Of a stretch of 64,000 nt of DNA, positions 8,757-19,360 are shown one piece after another (position 1 is the stretch's first letter; every line of letters begins with the position of its first letter). The notes beneath the pieces are model-generated. The model ran no database searches, was not told where the DNA came from, and was given only the letters and a program-made list of their open reading frames with translations. Source of the stretch: Oleispirillum sp965228165 (lineage in GTDB: Bacteria > Pseudomonadota > Alphaproteobacteria > Rhodospirillales > Rhodospirillaceae); assembly GCA_965228165.1 (NCBI GenBank), contig CBDDHB010000003.1, forward strand, positions 124,001-188,000, in the 5' to 3' direction. The position numbers and the translations under genes are program-made.

Positions 8757-8990
8757 GAGGGGCCTTCCCTCCGGGGGATTTCCACCTTCAAATCGCCCCA
8801 CCGGGGCGATTTGTCCCCTGCGGGGACCGGGGTTCCAATCCCCTCGCGCACCCCATTCCTTTTCTTCGCCGCGACAGCGGCTGTCATCCGTCACGCGGCG
8901 TGACGGTTTGATCGCGCTGCGCGCAAGAAACTCATGGGATGCAAGGGCCTTTCGGCCCTTGCCGGGTCCAGGGCGGAGCCCTGGCCTGTA
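8757..8990. repeat. Modular palindromic intergenic repeat, copy 2 (long form)
   Basis: The copy fills the gap between the lysozyme-like gene and the convergent bcp. It contains the long module (CTTCCCTCCGGGGGATTTCC, the AAATCGCCCC/GGGGCGATTT hairpin, GGGGACCGGGGTTCCAATCC). The core module follows in inverted orientation (TTCGCCGCGACAGCGG, CCGTCACGCGGCGTGACGG, ATCGCGCTGCGCGCAAGAAA). Palindromic arms close it (GCAAGGGCCTTTCGGCCCTTGC and CCAGGGCGGAGCCCTGG). Confidence 0.8.
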
Positions 8991-9458
8991 TTACCCCTTC
9001 AGCGCCCGGACTTCCTTCAGCACCTCCGCGATGTGTCCATCGACGTTGACCTTGCGCCAGGATTTGCGCACCGTGCCCTCGGCATCGACGAGGAAGGTGG
9101 AGCGTTCGACCCCCATGAATTCCTTGCCGTACATGCTGCGCAATTTCCACACGCCGAAGGCCTCGCACAGGCTGCCGTCGGCGTCCGAGAGTAGGGGGAA
9201 GTTGAGGGAAAACTTCTTCTTGAAGGCATCGTGCGAAGCGCCGTCGTCGCGCGACACCCCCAGGACCACGCAATCGAGCTTCGAGAAGTCGGGCAGATTG
9301 TCGCGGAACGCGCAGGATTCCTTGGTGCAGCCGGAGGTATCGTCCTTCGGATAGAAGTAAAGGACGACGATCTTGCCGCGCAGGGCGGCGAACGACACCG
9401 ACCCGCCGCCATCGGCGGGAAGGGTCACATCCGGAAGCTTGTCGCCGACGTCGATCAT
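8991..9458 (-). CDS. bcp: Thioredoxin-dependent thiol peroxidase Bcp/PrxQ
   Basis: A peroxiredoxin that reduces hydrogen and organic peroxides. The peroxidatic Cys sits in YPKDDTSGCTKESCAF, with the second Cys five residues later acting as the likely resolving residue, as in two-Cys Bcp proteins. FLVDAEGTVRKSWRKV and the 155-residue length are standard. The start codon overlaps the glnE stop in ATGA (9455-9458), and GAAGGAG lies upstream within the glnE 3' end, so translation is probably coupled to glnE. Confidence 0.95.
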   Translation of the reverse strand: MIDVGDKLPDVTLPADGGGSVSFAALRGKIVVLYFYPKDDTSGCTKESCAFRDNLPDFSKLDCVVLGVSRDDGASHDAFKKKFSLNFPLLSDADGSLCEAFGVWKLRSMYGKEFMGVERSTFLVDAEGTVRKSWRKVNVDGHIAEVLKEVRALKG

Positions 9459-12417
9459 GGGGACTCCTTCATCTGGGGAAGACCGGCGGCGGGGCCGTCG
9501 ATCAGGGCGGCAAAGGCGGCGACGGTCTTGTCCGCCGTGACTTCCATCTGTTGCTTCAGCCCCTCGAAATCAACCGCCCCCACCGCGCGGCACAGCTTTT
9601 CCCGCAGACCGCCGGGCAAATCCTCATCCCCCGCGTGCTCGGCCATGGTCAGGCGCAGCATCGTCTGCACGGTAATCCAGAAGCGCCGCGCCGCCAGAAG
9701 ATCGTCGGCCATCGCCGTCGCGATCAGTCCGCGCCGCGCCGCGAAGCCGATCGCCTGCGCCGCGCCGCCGTTCAATATCTCCGGCAGATCGTGGGCATGG
9801 CGCAGTTGCAGGTACTGGGCGATGAAGTCGATATCGACCAGACCGCCGCGACGGTGCTTCACCTCCCACGCCGGAACCCGAGGGAAGGACTTGCGGATGC
9901 GGTCGCGCATCTCCGCCACGTCGGCGAGCAGGCGGTCGGGATCGCGCGGCGCAAGCAGGGTCTTCCGGACGATCGCCTCGACGCGGGAGGCCAGATCGGC
10001 ATCCCCGGCGACGACGCGGGCGCGGGTCAGCGCCTGATGTTCCCAGGTCCAGGCGGATTCCGCGTGATAATGGGCGAAGGAATCCAGGCTGGCGGCAAGC
10101 GGCCCGGCGTTGCCGCTGGGACGCAGACGCATGTCCACCTCGTACAGGCTGCCTTCGCCGGTCTGCGCAGTCAGGGCGTTGACCAGACGCTGCACCAGAC
10201 GCGCGAAATAGGTCGGCGTCGGCAGGGGGCGCTTGCCGTCCGACTGGGCCTCGATCGGCGCATCGTAGATCAGGATCAGGTCGAGGTCCGAGGTCGGAGT
10301 CATCTCCCGCGCCCCCAGCCGCCCCAGCGCCAGCACCGCGACGGCGGACTCCGGCACCCGCCCGTGCGCCTGGGCGAATTCGGCCAGGACTTCGGGCAGC
10401 AACGCGCGCAGCACCGCCTCCGCCAGATCGGACAGGTGCCGCCCCGCCGTCTCGGCGTCGATCACCCCGCGCAGGGTCTGCACCCCTATCTGGAAGCCGC
10501 GATCGTGGGCAAAACGCCGCGCGAGGTTCAGCATGTCCTCGTAATCCACCGCCTGCGACAGGCGCAGGGACAAATCCGACGCGGCGGCCCCCACCGCCGG
10601 CGGCGGCTGGAAGAATTCCGGCGACAGCAGATTGTCGAGAAGGCCGGAGTTGCGGCCGAGAGCCTCCGCCAGCTTGGGCGCGTCGCCCAGAAGCTCGGCC
10701 AGGTCGTCCATGATCGCCGGGTGGGCGTGGAACAGCGAAAACAACTGCACCCCAGCGGGCAGATGGGCGAGGAAGTTGTCGAACTGGCGGAACGCCTCGT
10801 CCGGGCGCGCCGACCGCCCCAGCGCGGCCAACAGAGCGGGGGCGAGTTCGGTCAGGATTTCGCGGGCGCGGGTGGACCGCGTCGCGCGGTAGCGCCCGAA
10901 GTGCCAGGCGCGCAGGCTGGCGCTGACCGCCTCGGGATGCTCGAACCCCAGCCCCCGCAGGGTGGCCAGGGTATCGGGATCGTCGTCGGTGCCGGTGAAC
11001 ACCAGATTGCCGCCCTGCCCCGACAACTCCGGCGCATCGGCGAACAGCGCCGAATAGTGGGTTTCGACCCGCCGCAGATGGGTCAACAAATCCTCGGAAA
11101 AGGCCTCCGCCGACGGATAGCCCAGGAACACCGCCAGACGGAGCAGCTTGTCCGCTTCCTTCGGCAGGGTCTGGGTCTGGGCGTCGTCAACCATTTGCAG
11201 GCGATGCTCGACGCGGCGCAGAAAGACATAGGAGTCCTTCATCTCGCGCGCCACCTCGGGCGCGACGTGGCCGATCGCCGCCAGATCGTCCAGCGCCTCC
11301 AGGGTGCGCGGGCTGCGCAGGGCGGGCAGCCGCCCACCCCAGATCAGTTGCTGGGTCTGGGCGAAGAACTCGATCTCGCGGATGCCTCCGCGCCCCAGCT
11401 TGACGTTGTGCCCGGCCACCGTCATGTCGCGCCCCCGGCCTTGGCGCTGATCTGCCGCTTGATCGAGTGGATATCCTGAATGGCGTTGAAATCCAGCAGC
11501 TTACGCCAGACATAGGGGCGCAGGGTCTTGAGGAACTCGGCCCCCGCCGCCAGATCCCCCGCCGCCGGACGGGCCTTGATCATCGCCGCGCGTTCCCAGT
11601 TCTGGCCGAAGCCCTCGTAATAGATTTCCGCCGCCAGGGTGGACATCGCCACCGGCGTCGAACCCGGGTCGGGACGCAACCGCAGATCGGTACGGAAGAC
11701 ATAACCCTCGGCGGTGCGGGTCTCGAAGATCGCCACAAGGTCGCGGGTCATGCGGATGAAGGCCTTGCGCGGATCCTCGATTCCCGCCTCGACCGCCTTG
11801 GTTTCGTCGTAGAGGGCGATCAGGTCGATGTCGGAGGAATAGTTCAGTTCGCGCGCCCCCAACTTCCCCATCGCCAGAAGGAAATATCCGGCGTCGGCAT
11901 CGGGATCGGCCACCCCCGGACGCAAGGGGCGCATCAGGTGCCGCACCGCCAAACCCAGCGCGGTTTCCGCGACGTCGCTGATCATCTCCACCAGGGTTTC
12001 GAAGGGCAGAGCCCCGGCGATGTCGGCCATGGCGACGATCAACGCGGCGCGGCGCTTGAAAATTCGCAGGCGGCGCATCAGTTCGTTGCGGTCGGTCTGA
12101 TCGCGGCACGCGGCGCGCGCCGCTTCCCTCTCGGCGGCGAAGGCGGCGGCGGGGCCGTCCAGCATCGCCGCCAGGGCGGCGTCGGGTTCGTGAAGAAGCA
12201 CCTGCGACAGAAACGGGCTGTTGCCGAACAGCGCCGCGAGCAGCCGACGCGGCAGCGGCGCGGACGCGGCGGCGGCGATGTCCCGCCCGCGACACGGGTC
12301 GGATGCCCCGGCCTGCGCGGCCAGCGCGTCCCAACGTTCGAATCCGATATCGGCGGCGGCGGCGGAGCCACTTTCCGGGATGACGTGGCCCTGAGAAGGA
12401 AATACAAAATCAGTCAT
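9455..12417 (-). CDS. glnE: Bifunctional glutamine synthetase adenylyltransferase/deadenylase GlnE, split by one frameshift
   Basis: GlnE adds and removes AMP on glutamine synthetase in response to PII. The first part (12417 to about 11437) holds the N-terminal nucleotidyltransferase motif GKLGARELNYSSDIDL. The second part holds VKLGRGGIREIEFFAQTQQL and the C-terminal motif LGRLGAREMTPTSDLDLILI. The first part stops at SAKAGGAT; the second opens at an ATG overlapping that stop. One extra G in the G5 run (plus-strand C5 11432-11436) gives AGGRDMTVAGHNVKLGRGG, the expected family sequence, and one protein of about 985 residues. Sequence error is more likely than a natural split. Confidence 0.9.
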
Positions 12418-12491
12418 ACATGGATTCCGGGACGGCCCATCGAGATCGGACCTGGGGTTGAACAGATGGCGAGGCGATCATTCTCCGTCAG

Positions 12492-15400
12492 ATGACAGCA
12501 TACGCAATCCGCGCGGGGTTGGGGATACTCGCCTTCGCCGTGGTCTTCGTGCCGGTTCTGGGCGGCGCGCTGATCTGGGGGGTGCGCCAGGGGCCGGTAT
12601 CGATCGCGTGGATTCTGCCGCTGCTGGAGCGCGAAGTCCATGCCCACACCAGCGCGACCGTCGCCGCCAAGGGGGCTTTTCTCGCCTGGGACGCCGACCA
12701 CCGCCGCCTTGCCATCCGCCTGACCGAGGTGTCGGTCTCCGGCACCCCGGGATCGGTGACCCGTCTGCCCCTGGTCGATCTGTCCTATCGCCTGAAGGCG
12801 CTGGCGCGCGGCGCGATCCTGCCCACCGCGGTGGCGATCTACAATCCGCGGCTGGTGCTGGCGCGCGACGCCGAGGGCGACCTGACGGTCAGCCTGGGAG
12901 GACGGAGCGACGCCGCCGCCGCGCCGAGCGAAAACCGCCCCGCCTTCGACCTGCGCGCCGCCCTGGCGCCCCTGATGGCTCCCGGCGTCCGGCACCTCGA
13001 CTTCATCGACATCGTCGGCGCGGAAGCGACGGTGGTGGACATCCCGCGCAGCCGCCACTACGGCATCCCCCGCCTGGACGCGGTTCTGGGTCGCACCCCG
13101 GAGGGGCTGTCGGCGCAGATCGCCTTCGAAACCCTGATCGGCGGCGTTTCCTCGCTTTTCGAGATCGATGCGGCGTTCGACACCACCCCGGCGGAAGCCC
13201 GGGTGAGCCTCGCCTTCCAGGACGTGGTGCCCAGCCTGCTCGCGGCGGAGTTCCAGTCCCTGTCGGCGGTCAAGGACGTGACGCTGCCGCTTTCCGGTCG
13301 CGTCTCCGCCCGCCTGCGCCCCGAGGACGTCACCCGGATTTCCCTGGCCGACCTGGCGCGCGGCGAGGCGCGGGGCGAAATCATCGGCGGCAAGGGAACG
13401 ATTCTCGCCCCCGATCCGTTGGGATTGGCCTATCCGATCGTCGGCTTCCGCCTGCGCGGCGACTATGACGGGGCCTCCGGACAGGCAACCCTGGACTCCC
13501 TGCATCTGCAACTGGAGGAGGCGGCGATCTCGGCGCGGGCCACCGCCTCGTGGACGCCATCGCCGACGGAAGGCGACGCGGCTGGCCGCGCCATCGCGAT
13601 CAAGACGACATTGCGGCTGACCGACACCGCGCTCGACTCCTTCGAACGCTATTGGCCGCCCGGCATCGCGCCGCCTGCGCGCAGTTGGCTGGTCGAGAAC
13701 CTGAGGGATGGCCGGGTCGAGGAAGCGCGCTTCGCGGCGGAGCTGCGCGGCGCGGACATCGAAACCCTGGACGTCGCCGCCTTTTCCGGCGAAGCGACGG
13801 TAAAGGATGCCTCGGTCCACTACCTGCGCCCGATGCCGCCGATCGTCGGCGCCTCGGGACGGATCGTCTTCGGCCTCAAGGAGATCGACGTCTTCCCCGA
13901 GACCGGCCACGTCGGCAATCTGATCGTCCGGCCCGGCGGCAAGGTCCGGTTCAGCGGACTGGACGAGTTCGACCAGTCCGCCGACATCGAGGCCGACATC
14001 GAAGGCCCAGCGCGCGAGGCCCTGGAACTCCTCGACCAGGAACCGCTCAAGCTTCTGCGCGGCCTCGGCACGGTGGACCCCAAGGCGATCTCCGGCAACG
14101 GCAAGACCCACCTGACGATGCGCTTCCCGCTGCTGCTCGACCTGCGGATCGCCGACATGACGGTGAAGGCCAAGTCGGCGTTGTCCGAGGTGGCGATCAA
14201 GAACGTCATCCCCGGCCGCAATTTGAGCGACGGCACGCTCGATCTGGCGGTGGACCTGGACAGCCTGGAGGTTTCGGGCGAAGGCAAGGTCAACGGCGTG
14301 CCGCTGAAACTCGGCTGGGAGGAACGCTTCTCCGGCCCCGGCACGCGCACCCGCTATACCATATCCGGCAGCATCGACGACGCCGGACGCGCCGCCCTCG
14401 GCCTCGACTTCATTCCCTTCGTCGCCCCCTATCTGCGCGGCCCGGTGGAAGGCGACGCGGTGGCCACCGTGGACCGTCAGGGGCGGATGTCGCTGGGGGT
14501 GCAGATGGACCTGACCCAGACGGCGATGGAAGTCCCCGGCATGGGCTGGCGCAAGTTGCAGGGCGGCCCCGCCTCGGGCACCGCATCGATCCGCTTCGAC
14601 AAGGGCCGCCTGATCGACATCCAGCAGTTCCGGGCGCAGGCGGGCGACGCCTTCGAGATTACCGGCAGCGCCAAGGCCGCCAACGACGGGCGGATCCGCA
14701 GCCTGACCTTGCGCGAGATCCGGGTGGGGCGCAGCCTGCTGACCGGCGGCATGGACTTCGCCGCCGACGGACGCGTCGATGCTTCCCTTCAGGGCGAGAC
14801 CCTGGACCTCCAGCCCCTGGTCGGAGACGAGGGCTGGAAAGCCTTCGTCGATGACGACGAAGAGGACGCCAAGCCCGATCCGACGGTGCCTCCGGTGACC
14901 CTGAACCTGGCCGCCGAGCGCGTCTGGGTATCCGCCGAAGGCATGGTCGGCAAGGCCACGGCGACCCTGCGCCGGGGAACCGACAACACCTGGACGGGAA
15001 ACTTCAACGGCAAGGTCGGCGATAGCGGCAACGCCGCGATCGGGGTCGAGCGCGACGGCGAGGTCCGCCGCCTGACGATCCGCTCCGACGACGCGGGCTC
15101 ACTGCTCGCCGCCTTCGACTTCACCCGGTCGATCCGGGGCGGCGCGATATCCCTGGACGGCTCCATCCCGAAGAAGGGGCCGATTTCCGGCAAGGCGCGC
15201 ATCGACAACTTCAGCGTTGTCAAGGCGCCGATCCTCGCCCGCCTGGTTTCGGTGGCCTCGATCACCGGCATCGCCGACCTGCTGAACAATACCGGGGTCA
15301 GCTTCTGGTATCTCGACGCGCCGTTTTCCCTGGAGCACGGCATCGCCACCCTGACCGAGTTCCGCGCCGCCGGACCATCCTTCGGCATCACCACCAGCGG

Positions 15401-15680
15401 CATCGTCAACACCGACACCGACGCGGTCTCGCTGAAGGGAACGATCGTCCCCCTGAACGTGGTCAACCGGGTGATCACCGACATCCCGCTGATCGGCCAG
15501 ATTCTGGGTGGGCGGGATGGCGGTCTGTTCGCGATGAACTACACCATCGCGGGGACCCTGGACGAACCCGACGTCTCGGTCAATCCGCTCTCCGCCCTGG
15601 TGCCGGGCGGCGTGCAGTCGCTGTTCTTCCCGGAAACGCCGCCCCCGGCGGCCCAGCCCACGCCGCCGACAACGCCCTGA
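12492..15680 (+). CDS. YhdP/AsmA-like membrane-anchored lipid-transport protein (DUF3971 type)
   Basis: A 1062-residue protein with one N-terminal membrane segment (roughly residues 6-30) and a very long periplasmic part rich in beta structure. It ends with an AsmA-like C-terminal region (NFSVVKAPILARLVSVASIT, GLLFAMNYT-type turn, NPLSALVPGGVQSLFFPE). This layout matches YhdP-type members of the AsmA/TamB superfamily, which bridge inner and outer membranes for phospholipid transport. The C-terminus is Pro/Thr-rich. It is divergent from glnE with a 74-base spacer and converges on prfB. Substrate and role are by analogy only. Confidence 0.85.
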   Translation: MTAYAIRAGLGILAFAVVFVPVLGGALIWGVRQGPVSIAWILPLLEREVHAHTSATVAAKGAFLAWDADHRRLAIRLTEVSVSGTPGSVTRLPLVDLSYRLKALARGAILPTAVAIYNPRLVLARDAEGDLTVSLGGRSDAAAAPSENRPAFDLRAALAPLMAPGVRHLDFIDIVGAEATVVDIPRSRHYGIPRLDAVLGRTPEGLSAQIAFETLIGGVSSLFEIDAAFDTTPAEARVSLAFQDVVPSLLAAEFQSLSAVKDVTLPLSGRVSARLRPEDVTRISLADLARGEARGEIIGGKGTILAPDPLGLAYPIVGFRLRGDYDGASGQATLDSLHLQLEEAAISARATASWTPSPTEGDAAGRAIAIKTTLRLTDTALDSFERYWPPGIAPPARSWLVENLRDGRVEEARFAAELRGADIETLDVAAFSGEATVKDASVHYLRPMPPIVGASGRIVFGLKEIDVFPETGHVGNLIVRPGGKVRFSGLDEFDQSADIEADIEGPAREALELLDQEPLKLLRGLGTVDPKAISGNGKTHLTMRFPLLLDLRIADMTVKAKSALSEVAIKNVIPGRNLSDGTLDLAVDLDSLEVSGEGKVNGVPLKLGWEERFSGPGTRTRYTISGSIDDAGRAALGLDFIPFVAPYLRGPVEGDAVATVDRQGRMSLGVQMDLTQTAMEVPGMGWRKLQGGPASGTASIRFDKGRLIDIQQFRAQAGDAFEITGSAKAANDGRIRSLTLREIRVGRSLLTGGMDFAADGRVDASLQGETLDLQPLVGDEGWKAFVDDDEEDAKPDPTVPPVTLNLAAERVWVSAEGMVGKATATLRRGTDNTWTGNFNGKVGDSGNAAIGVERDGEVRRLTIRSDDAGSLLAAFDFTRSIRGGAISLDGSIPKKGPISGKARIDNFSVVKAPILARLVSVASITGIADLLNNTGVSFWYLDAPFSLEHGIATLTEFRAAGPSFGITTSGIVNTDTDAVSLKGTIVPLNVVNRVITDIPLIGQILGGRDGGLFAMNYTIAGTLDEPDVSVNPLSALVPGGVQSLFFPETPPPAAQPTPPTTP

Positions 15681-15689
15681 CCGCCGGGA

Positions 15690-16812
15690 TCAGTCGGCGG
15701 TCGCCTCGTCCGCCCCGGCCAGACGGGAAGCCAGGGACGCCGCCATGAAGGCATCGAGGTCGCCGTCCAGGACCCCCTGAATGTCCGAGGTCTCGACGTT
15801 GGTGCGCAGATCCTTGACCATCTGGTAGGGCTGCATCACGTAGGACCGGATCTGATGCCCCCAGCCGATCTCGGTCTTGGTGGCTTCCAGCGCGTTGGCC
15901 TTCTCCTCGCGAATCTGCAATTCGCGCTCGTACAGGCGGGCCTTCAGCATGTCCCAGCAACGCGCCCGGTTCTGGTGCTGCGAACGCTCCATCTGGCACT
16001 GTACGACGATGCCGGTCGGATTGTGGGTGATGCGCACCGCCGAATCGGTCTTGTTGATATGCTGGCCGCCCGCGCCGGAGGCGCGATAGGTGTCGATGCG
16101 GCAGTCCTTTTCCTCGATGACGATGTCGATGGTGTCGTCGATCACCGGATAGACCCACACCGAGGAAAAGCTGGTATGCCGCCGCGCGGCGGAATCGTAA
16201 GGCGAAATCCGCACCAGGCGGTGGACGCCGCTTTCGGTCTTCATCCAGCCGTAGGCCCCGGCGCCGGAGAACCGCAGGGTCACCGACTTGATCCCCGCCT
16301 CTTCGCCTTCGCTTTCTTCCAGGTACTCGACCTTGAAGCCGCGGCGTTCCGCCCAGCGCATGTACATGCGCGCCAGGATCTGCGCCCAGTCCTGGGCCTC
16401 GGTGCCGCCCGCCCCGGCGTGGATTTCCACATAGGCGTCGTTCTGGTCGGCCTCGCCGGAGAGCAGGGTTTCGAGCTTCAGACGCCGCGCCTGCTCCAGC
16501 AGGCGAGCCAGCGCCGCCTCGGCCTCGGCGACGATTTCGGCGTCGCCCTCGGCATCGCCCATCTCGATCAGTTCCAGGGTGTCGGCCAGATCGGTTTCCA
16601 GCCGCTTATAGCCGGAGATCGCGGTCTCCAGCTTGGTCCGCTCGCGCATCAGGGTCTGGGCGCGCGCGGCGTCGTTCCACAGATTGGGGTCTTCGGAAAG
16701 GGCGTTCAGTTCGTCCAGGCGACGGTTGGCTTCATCCCAGTCAAAGATGCCTCCTCAGCAGGGCCATCGCCTGACGGATTTCCTGGGCCACGGACTCGAT
16801 TTCGGCGCGCAT
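15690..16812 (-). CDS. prfB: Peptide chain release factor 2 with programmed +1 frameshift
   Basis: RF2 terminates translation at UGA and UAA. The start at 16812 gives 23 codons (MRAEIESVAQEIRQAMALLR, RHL) ending in a CTT-TGA-C site at 16746-16740. AGG-AGG stands one codon before CTT, the internal Shine-Dalgarno that drives slippage. Skipping T16743 continues as DWDEANRRLDELNA and runs to 15690, giving about 373 residues. The peptide anticodon region and the GGQ motif (RASGAGGQHINKTDSAVR) are present. The programmed stop is therefore functional autoregulation, not damage. Last gene after amiC and mrcA on the minus strand. Confidence 0.97.
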
Positions 16813-16854
16813 CGGCGTCTGTCCTCGTTCGGTATTCTGCGAAAGGCGGCGACT

Positions 16855-19263
16855 TTAATAGAGACCGCCGGCTTTGGGAACCCCCGTATCGCCCGGAGCT
16901 TCCTCCACCGGCGCGCCGGACCCGGTGACGGTGCGCGCCGAACCCGGGGTTTCGCCGGGACGGAAAGCCTCGAAGATGACGTGGGCATCGCCGGGCTCGG
17001 CGCGCAGACCGGTGTCGTGATTGACCCGGATCAGCCGCGCTCCCGGCGGAATCCGGAACGGCGTTCCGGGCTTGCCCTTCAGCGCCTCGGCCATGAAGTC
17101 CTTGAAGACCGGGGCGGCAACCGAACTGCCGGTTTCCTTCTTACCCAGGCTTTTCGGCTCGTCGAAACCGACGAACACCCCCACCACCAGATCGGGGGAG
17201 AAACCGACGAACCAGGTATCCATGCTGTCGTTGGAGGTGCCGGTCTTCCCCGCAAGAGACTTGCCTACCTCGGCGATCCGCCGCCCGGTGCCGCGTTCGA
17301 TCACCCCTTCCAGGATGTGGACGATCTGATAGGCGGAAATCGGATCGGCGATCTGCGGACGGGTATCGGGCAGTTCGGGCGCCGCGTCGCCGGTCCAGAA
17401 CACGCCGCTGCAACCGCCGCAGGGACGCGTGTCATGACGATAGATGGTCTTGCCGTCGCGATCCTGAATGCGGTCGACCAAGGTCGGCACGATACGCTTG
17501 CCGCCGTTGACCAGCATCGCATAGGCCGAGGTCAACTGCATCACCGTGGTCTCGCCCGCGCCCAGCGACATCGACAGCACCGGCAACATCCGGTCGGCGA
17601 TGCCGAAACGCCGCGCGGTGGACACCACCTCGTCCATGCCCAACGCCTCGGCCAGACGCACCGTCATCAGGTTGCGCGACTTCTCGACGCCGATGCGCAA
17701 GGTGGTCGGCCCGAAGAAATCGCCGCCGTAGTTCTGCGGCTTCCACTTCGCCTGACTGGGAACCTCCAGAACGAAGGGAGCGTCGAGAATCAGGTCGGTG
17801 GGCTTGTAGCAGTTCTCCAGCGCGGTCAGATAGACGAACGGCTTGAAGGCGGACCCCGGTTGCCGCAGCGCTTGGCTGGCGCGGTTGAATTCGGACCGTT
17901 CGTGGGAAAAACCGCCGACCATCGCCAGCACCCGCCCGGTGTGCGGATCCATCGCCACCAGCGCGCCATCGACCTCGGGGATCTGCCGCAAGGCGTAGAG
18001 TCCCGCATCCGGGTTGACCGCCTCCACCGCGACCACGTCGCCCGGCTTCAGCGCCTCGGACGGCGTCTTCGGCGACGGCCCGATTTCCTGTCCCGGCAGA
18101 TGCGGCCGCGCCCAGCGCATCTCGGCATAGGGGATGGTGCCGCGCTTGCCGCCGACGAAGCCGATGGCGGCGGACTGCCCCCCGACGCTCAACACCACGG
18201 CGCGCTGCCATTTTTCGTGCAGGCCTTTCGGCAACTCGGCGTCGCGCAGACGGATGCCCCAACTCTGGTCGAGTTCGATCCGCCCCAGGGGGCCGCGCCA
18301 ACCATGGCGGCGATCGTAATCGAGCAGGCCGTCCCGCAGGGCGCGGGTGGCGATTTCCTGCAAATGCGGCTCCAGGGTGGTGCGCACCGCCAGACCGCCC
18401 TTGTAGAGCGCCTTCTCGCCGTAACGCGCCACCAGATCGCGCCGCACGTCCTCGGAAAAGTACTTGGCGTGCCCCAGGAACTCGGTTTCTCCCCGGTTGC
18501 TGACCGCCAGCGGCTCGGCCATCGCCGCGTCGGCGGCGGCGGCGGTGACGTGCCCGTCCTCGGCCATGCGACCCAGCACCCAGTTGCGCCGCGACACCGC
18601 CGCCTCGGGGAAACGCTGCGGGTTGTAGTTGTTGGGCGCCTTGGGCAGGGCGGCCAGATAGGCGGCCTCGGCCAGGGTCAGTTCGTCCAGGGACTTGTTG
18701 AAATAGTTCATCGCGGCGGCGGCGACGCCATAGGAGCCGCGCCCGAGGTAGATCTCGTTCAGATAGAGTTCGAGAATGTGTTCCTTGCTGAACGCCTGTT
18801 CGATGCGTAGCGCGAGGATCGCCTCCTTCACCTTGCGCGAGAACGACACCTCGTTGGTCAGCAGGAAATTCTTCGCCACCTGCTGGGTGATGGTGGAGGC
18901 GCCGACCGGTCTGCGGCCGCTGCCCGCGTACTTCAGGTTGGTCAGCGCGGCCCGCGCCACGCCCATCACGTCGACCCCGGCATGTTCGAAAAAGCGCTGG
19001 TCCTCGGCGGACAGGAAGGCGTGGACCGCCACCTTGGAAATCGCCGAAAAGGGAACGAAGACGCGTTTTTCGACGGCGTATTCGGTCACCAGACGCCCGT
19101 CGCCGGCATAGATGCGGGTCATCACGTCCGGGGTATAGGTCTCCAGTTGGCGAAAGTCCGGCAGTCCCCTGCCGTAGTGCCAGAACACGTAGACCCCGCC
19201 GCCGACACCGACAAGCGCGATGAGAACCAAAAGGCTGACCGCGAAGGTCAGAACTCGCATCAT
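16855..19263 (-). CDS. mrcA: Class A penicillin-binding protein 1A
   Basis: A bifunctional inner-membrane enzyme that polymerises glycan strands and cross-links peptides. After a single N-terminal membrane segment, the GT51 domain shows AEDQRFFEHAGVD and GASTITQQVAKNFLLT. The transpeptidase domain has SxxK as QPGSAFKPF, SxN as EKSRNLMTV and KTGTSN. Length is about 801 residues. Two adjacent ATGs (19263, 19260) are possible starts. It lies between amiC and prfB, an order common in alphaproteobacteria. Confidence 0.96.
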   Translation of the reverse strand: MMRVLTFAVSLLVLIALVGVGGGVYVFWHYGRGLPDFRQLETYTPDVMTRIYAGDGRLVTEYAVEKRVFVPFSAISKVAVHAFLSAEDQRFFEHAGVDVMGVARAALTNLKYAGSGRRPVGASTITQQVAKNFLLTNEVSFSRKVKEAILALRIEQAFSKEHILELYLNEIYLGRGSYGVAAAAMNYFNKSLDELTLAEAAYLAALPKAPNNYNPQRFPEAAVSRRNWVLGRMAEDGHVTAAAADAAMAEPLAVSNRGETEFLGHAKYFSEDVRRDLVARYGEKALYKGGLAVRTTLEPHLQEIATRALRDGLLDYDRRHGWRGPLGRIELDQSWGIRLRDAELPKGLHEKWQRAVVLSVGGQSAAIGFVGGKRGTIPYAEMRWARPHLPGQEIGPSPKTPSEALKPGDVVAVEAVNPDAGLYALRQIPEVDGALVAMDPHTGRVLAMVGGFSHERSEFNRASQALRQPGSAFKPFVYLTALENCYKPTDLILDAPFVLEVPSQAKWKPQNYGGDFFGPTTLRIGVEKSRNLMTVRLAEALGMDEVVSTARRFGIADRMLPVLSMSLGAGETTVMQLTSAYAMLVNGGKRIVPTLVDRIQDRDGKTIYRHDTRPCGGCSGVFWTGDAAPELPDTRPQIADPISAYQIVHILEGVIERGTGRRIAEVGKSLAGKTGTSNDSMDTWFVGFSPDLVVGVFVGFDEPKSLGKKETGSSVAAPVFKDFMAEALKGKPGTPFRIPPGARLIRVNHDTGLRAEPGDAHVIFEAFRPGETPGSARTVTGSGAPVEEAPGDTGVPKAGGLY

Positions 19264-19360
19264 GACTTGATTTCCCTGAAGCCGCACCACCGCGCGGGGG
19301 TAGAGCAGACCCCCTCACATACGCGATTCCATCCGGAAATGCCAGCCCAAGCCGGAGACC

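Noticed and set aside
11422..11425. Natural split of glnE into two coupled genes (ATGA overlap)
   Set aside because: One added G in the adjacent G5 run rebuilds the exact family sequence across the break, so the overlap is probably accidental.
16741..16743. In-frame TGA in prfB as a pseudogene marker
   Set aside because: It is the known programmed frameshift site with its internal Shine-Dalgarno.
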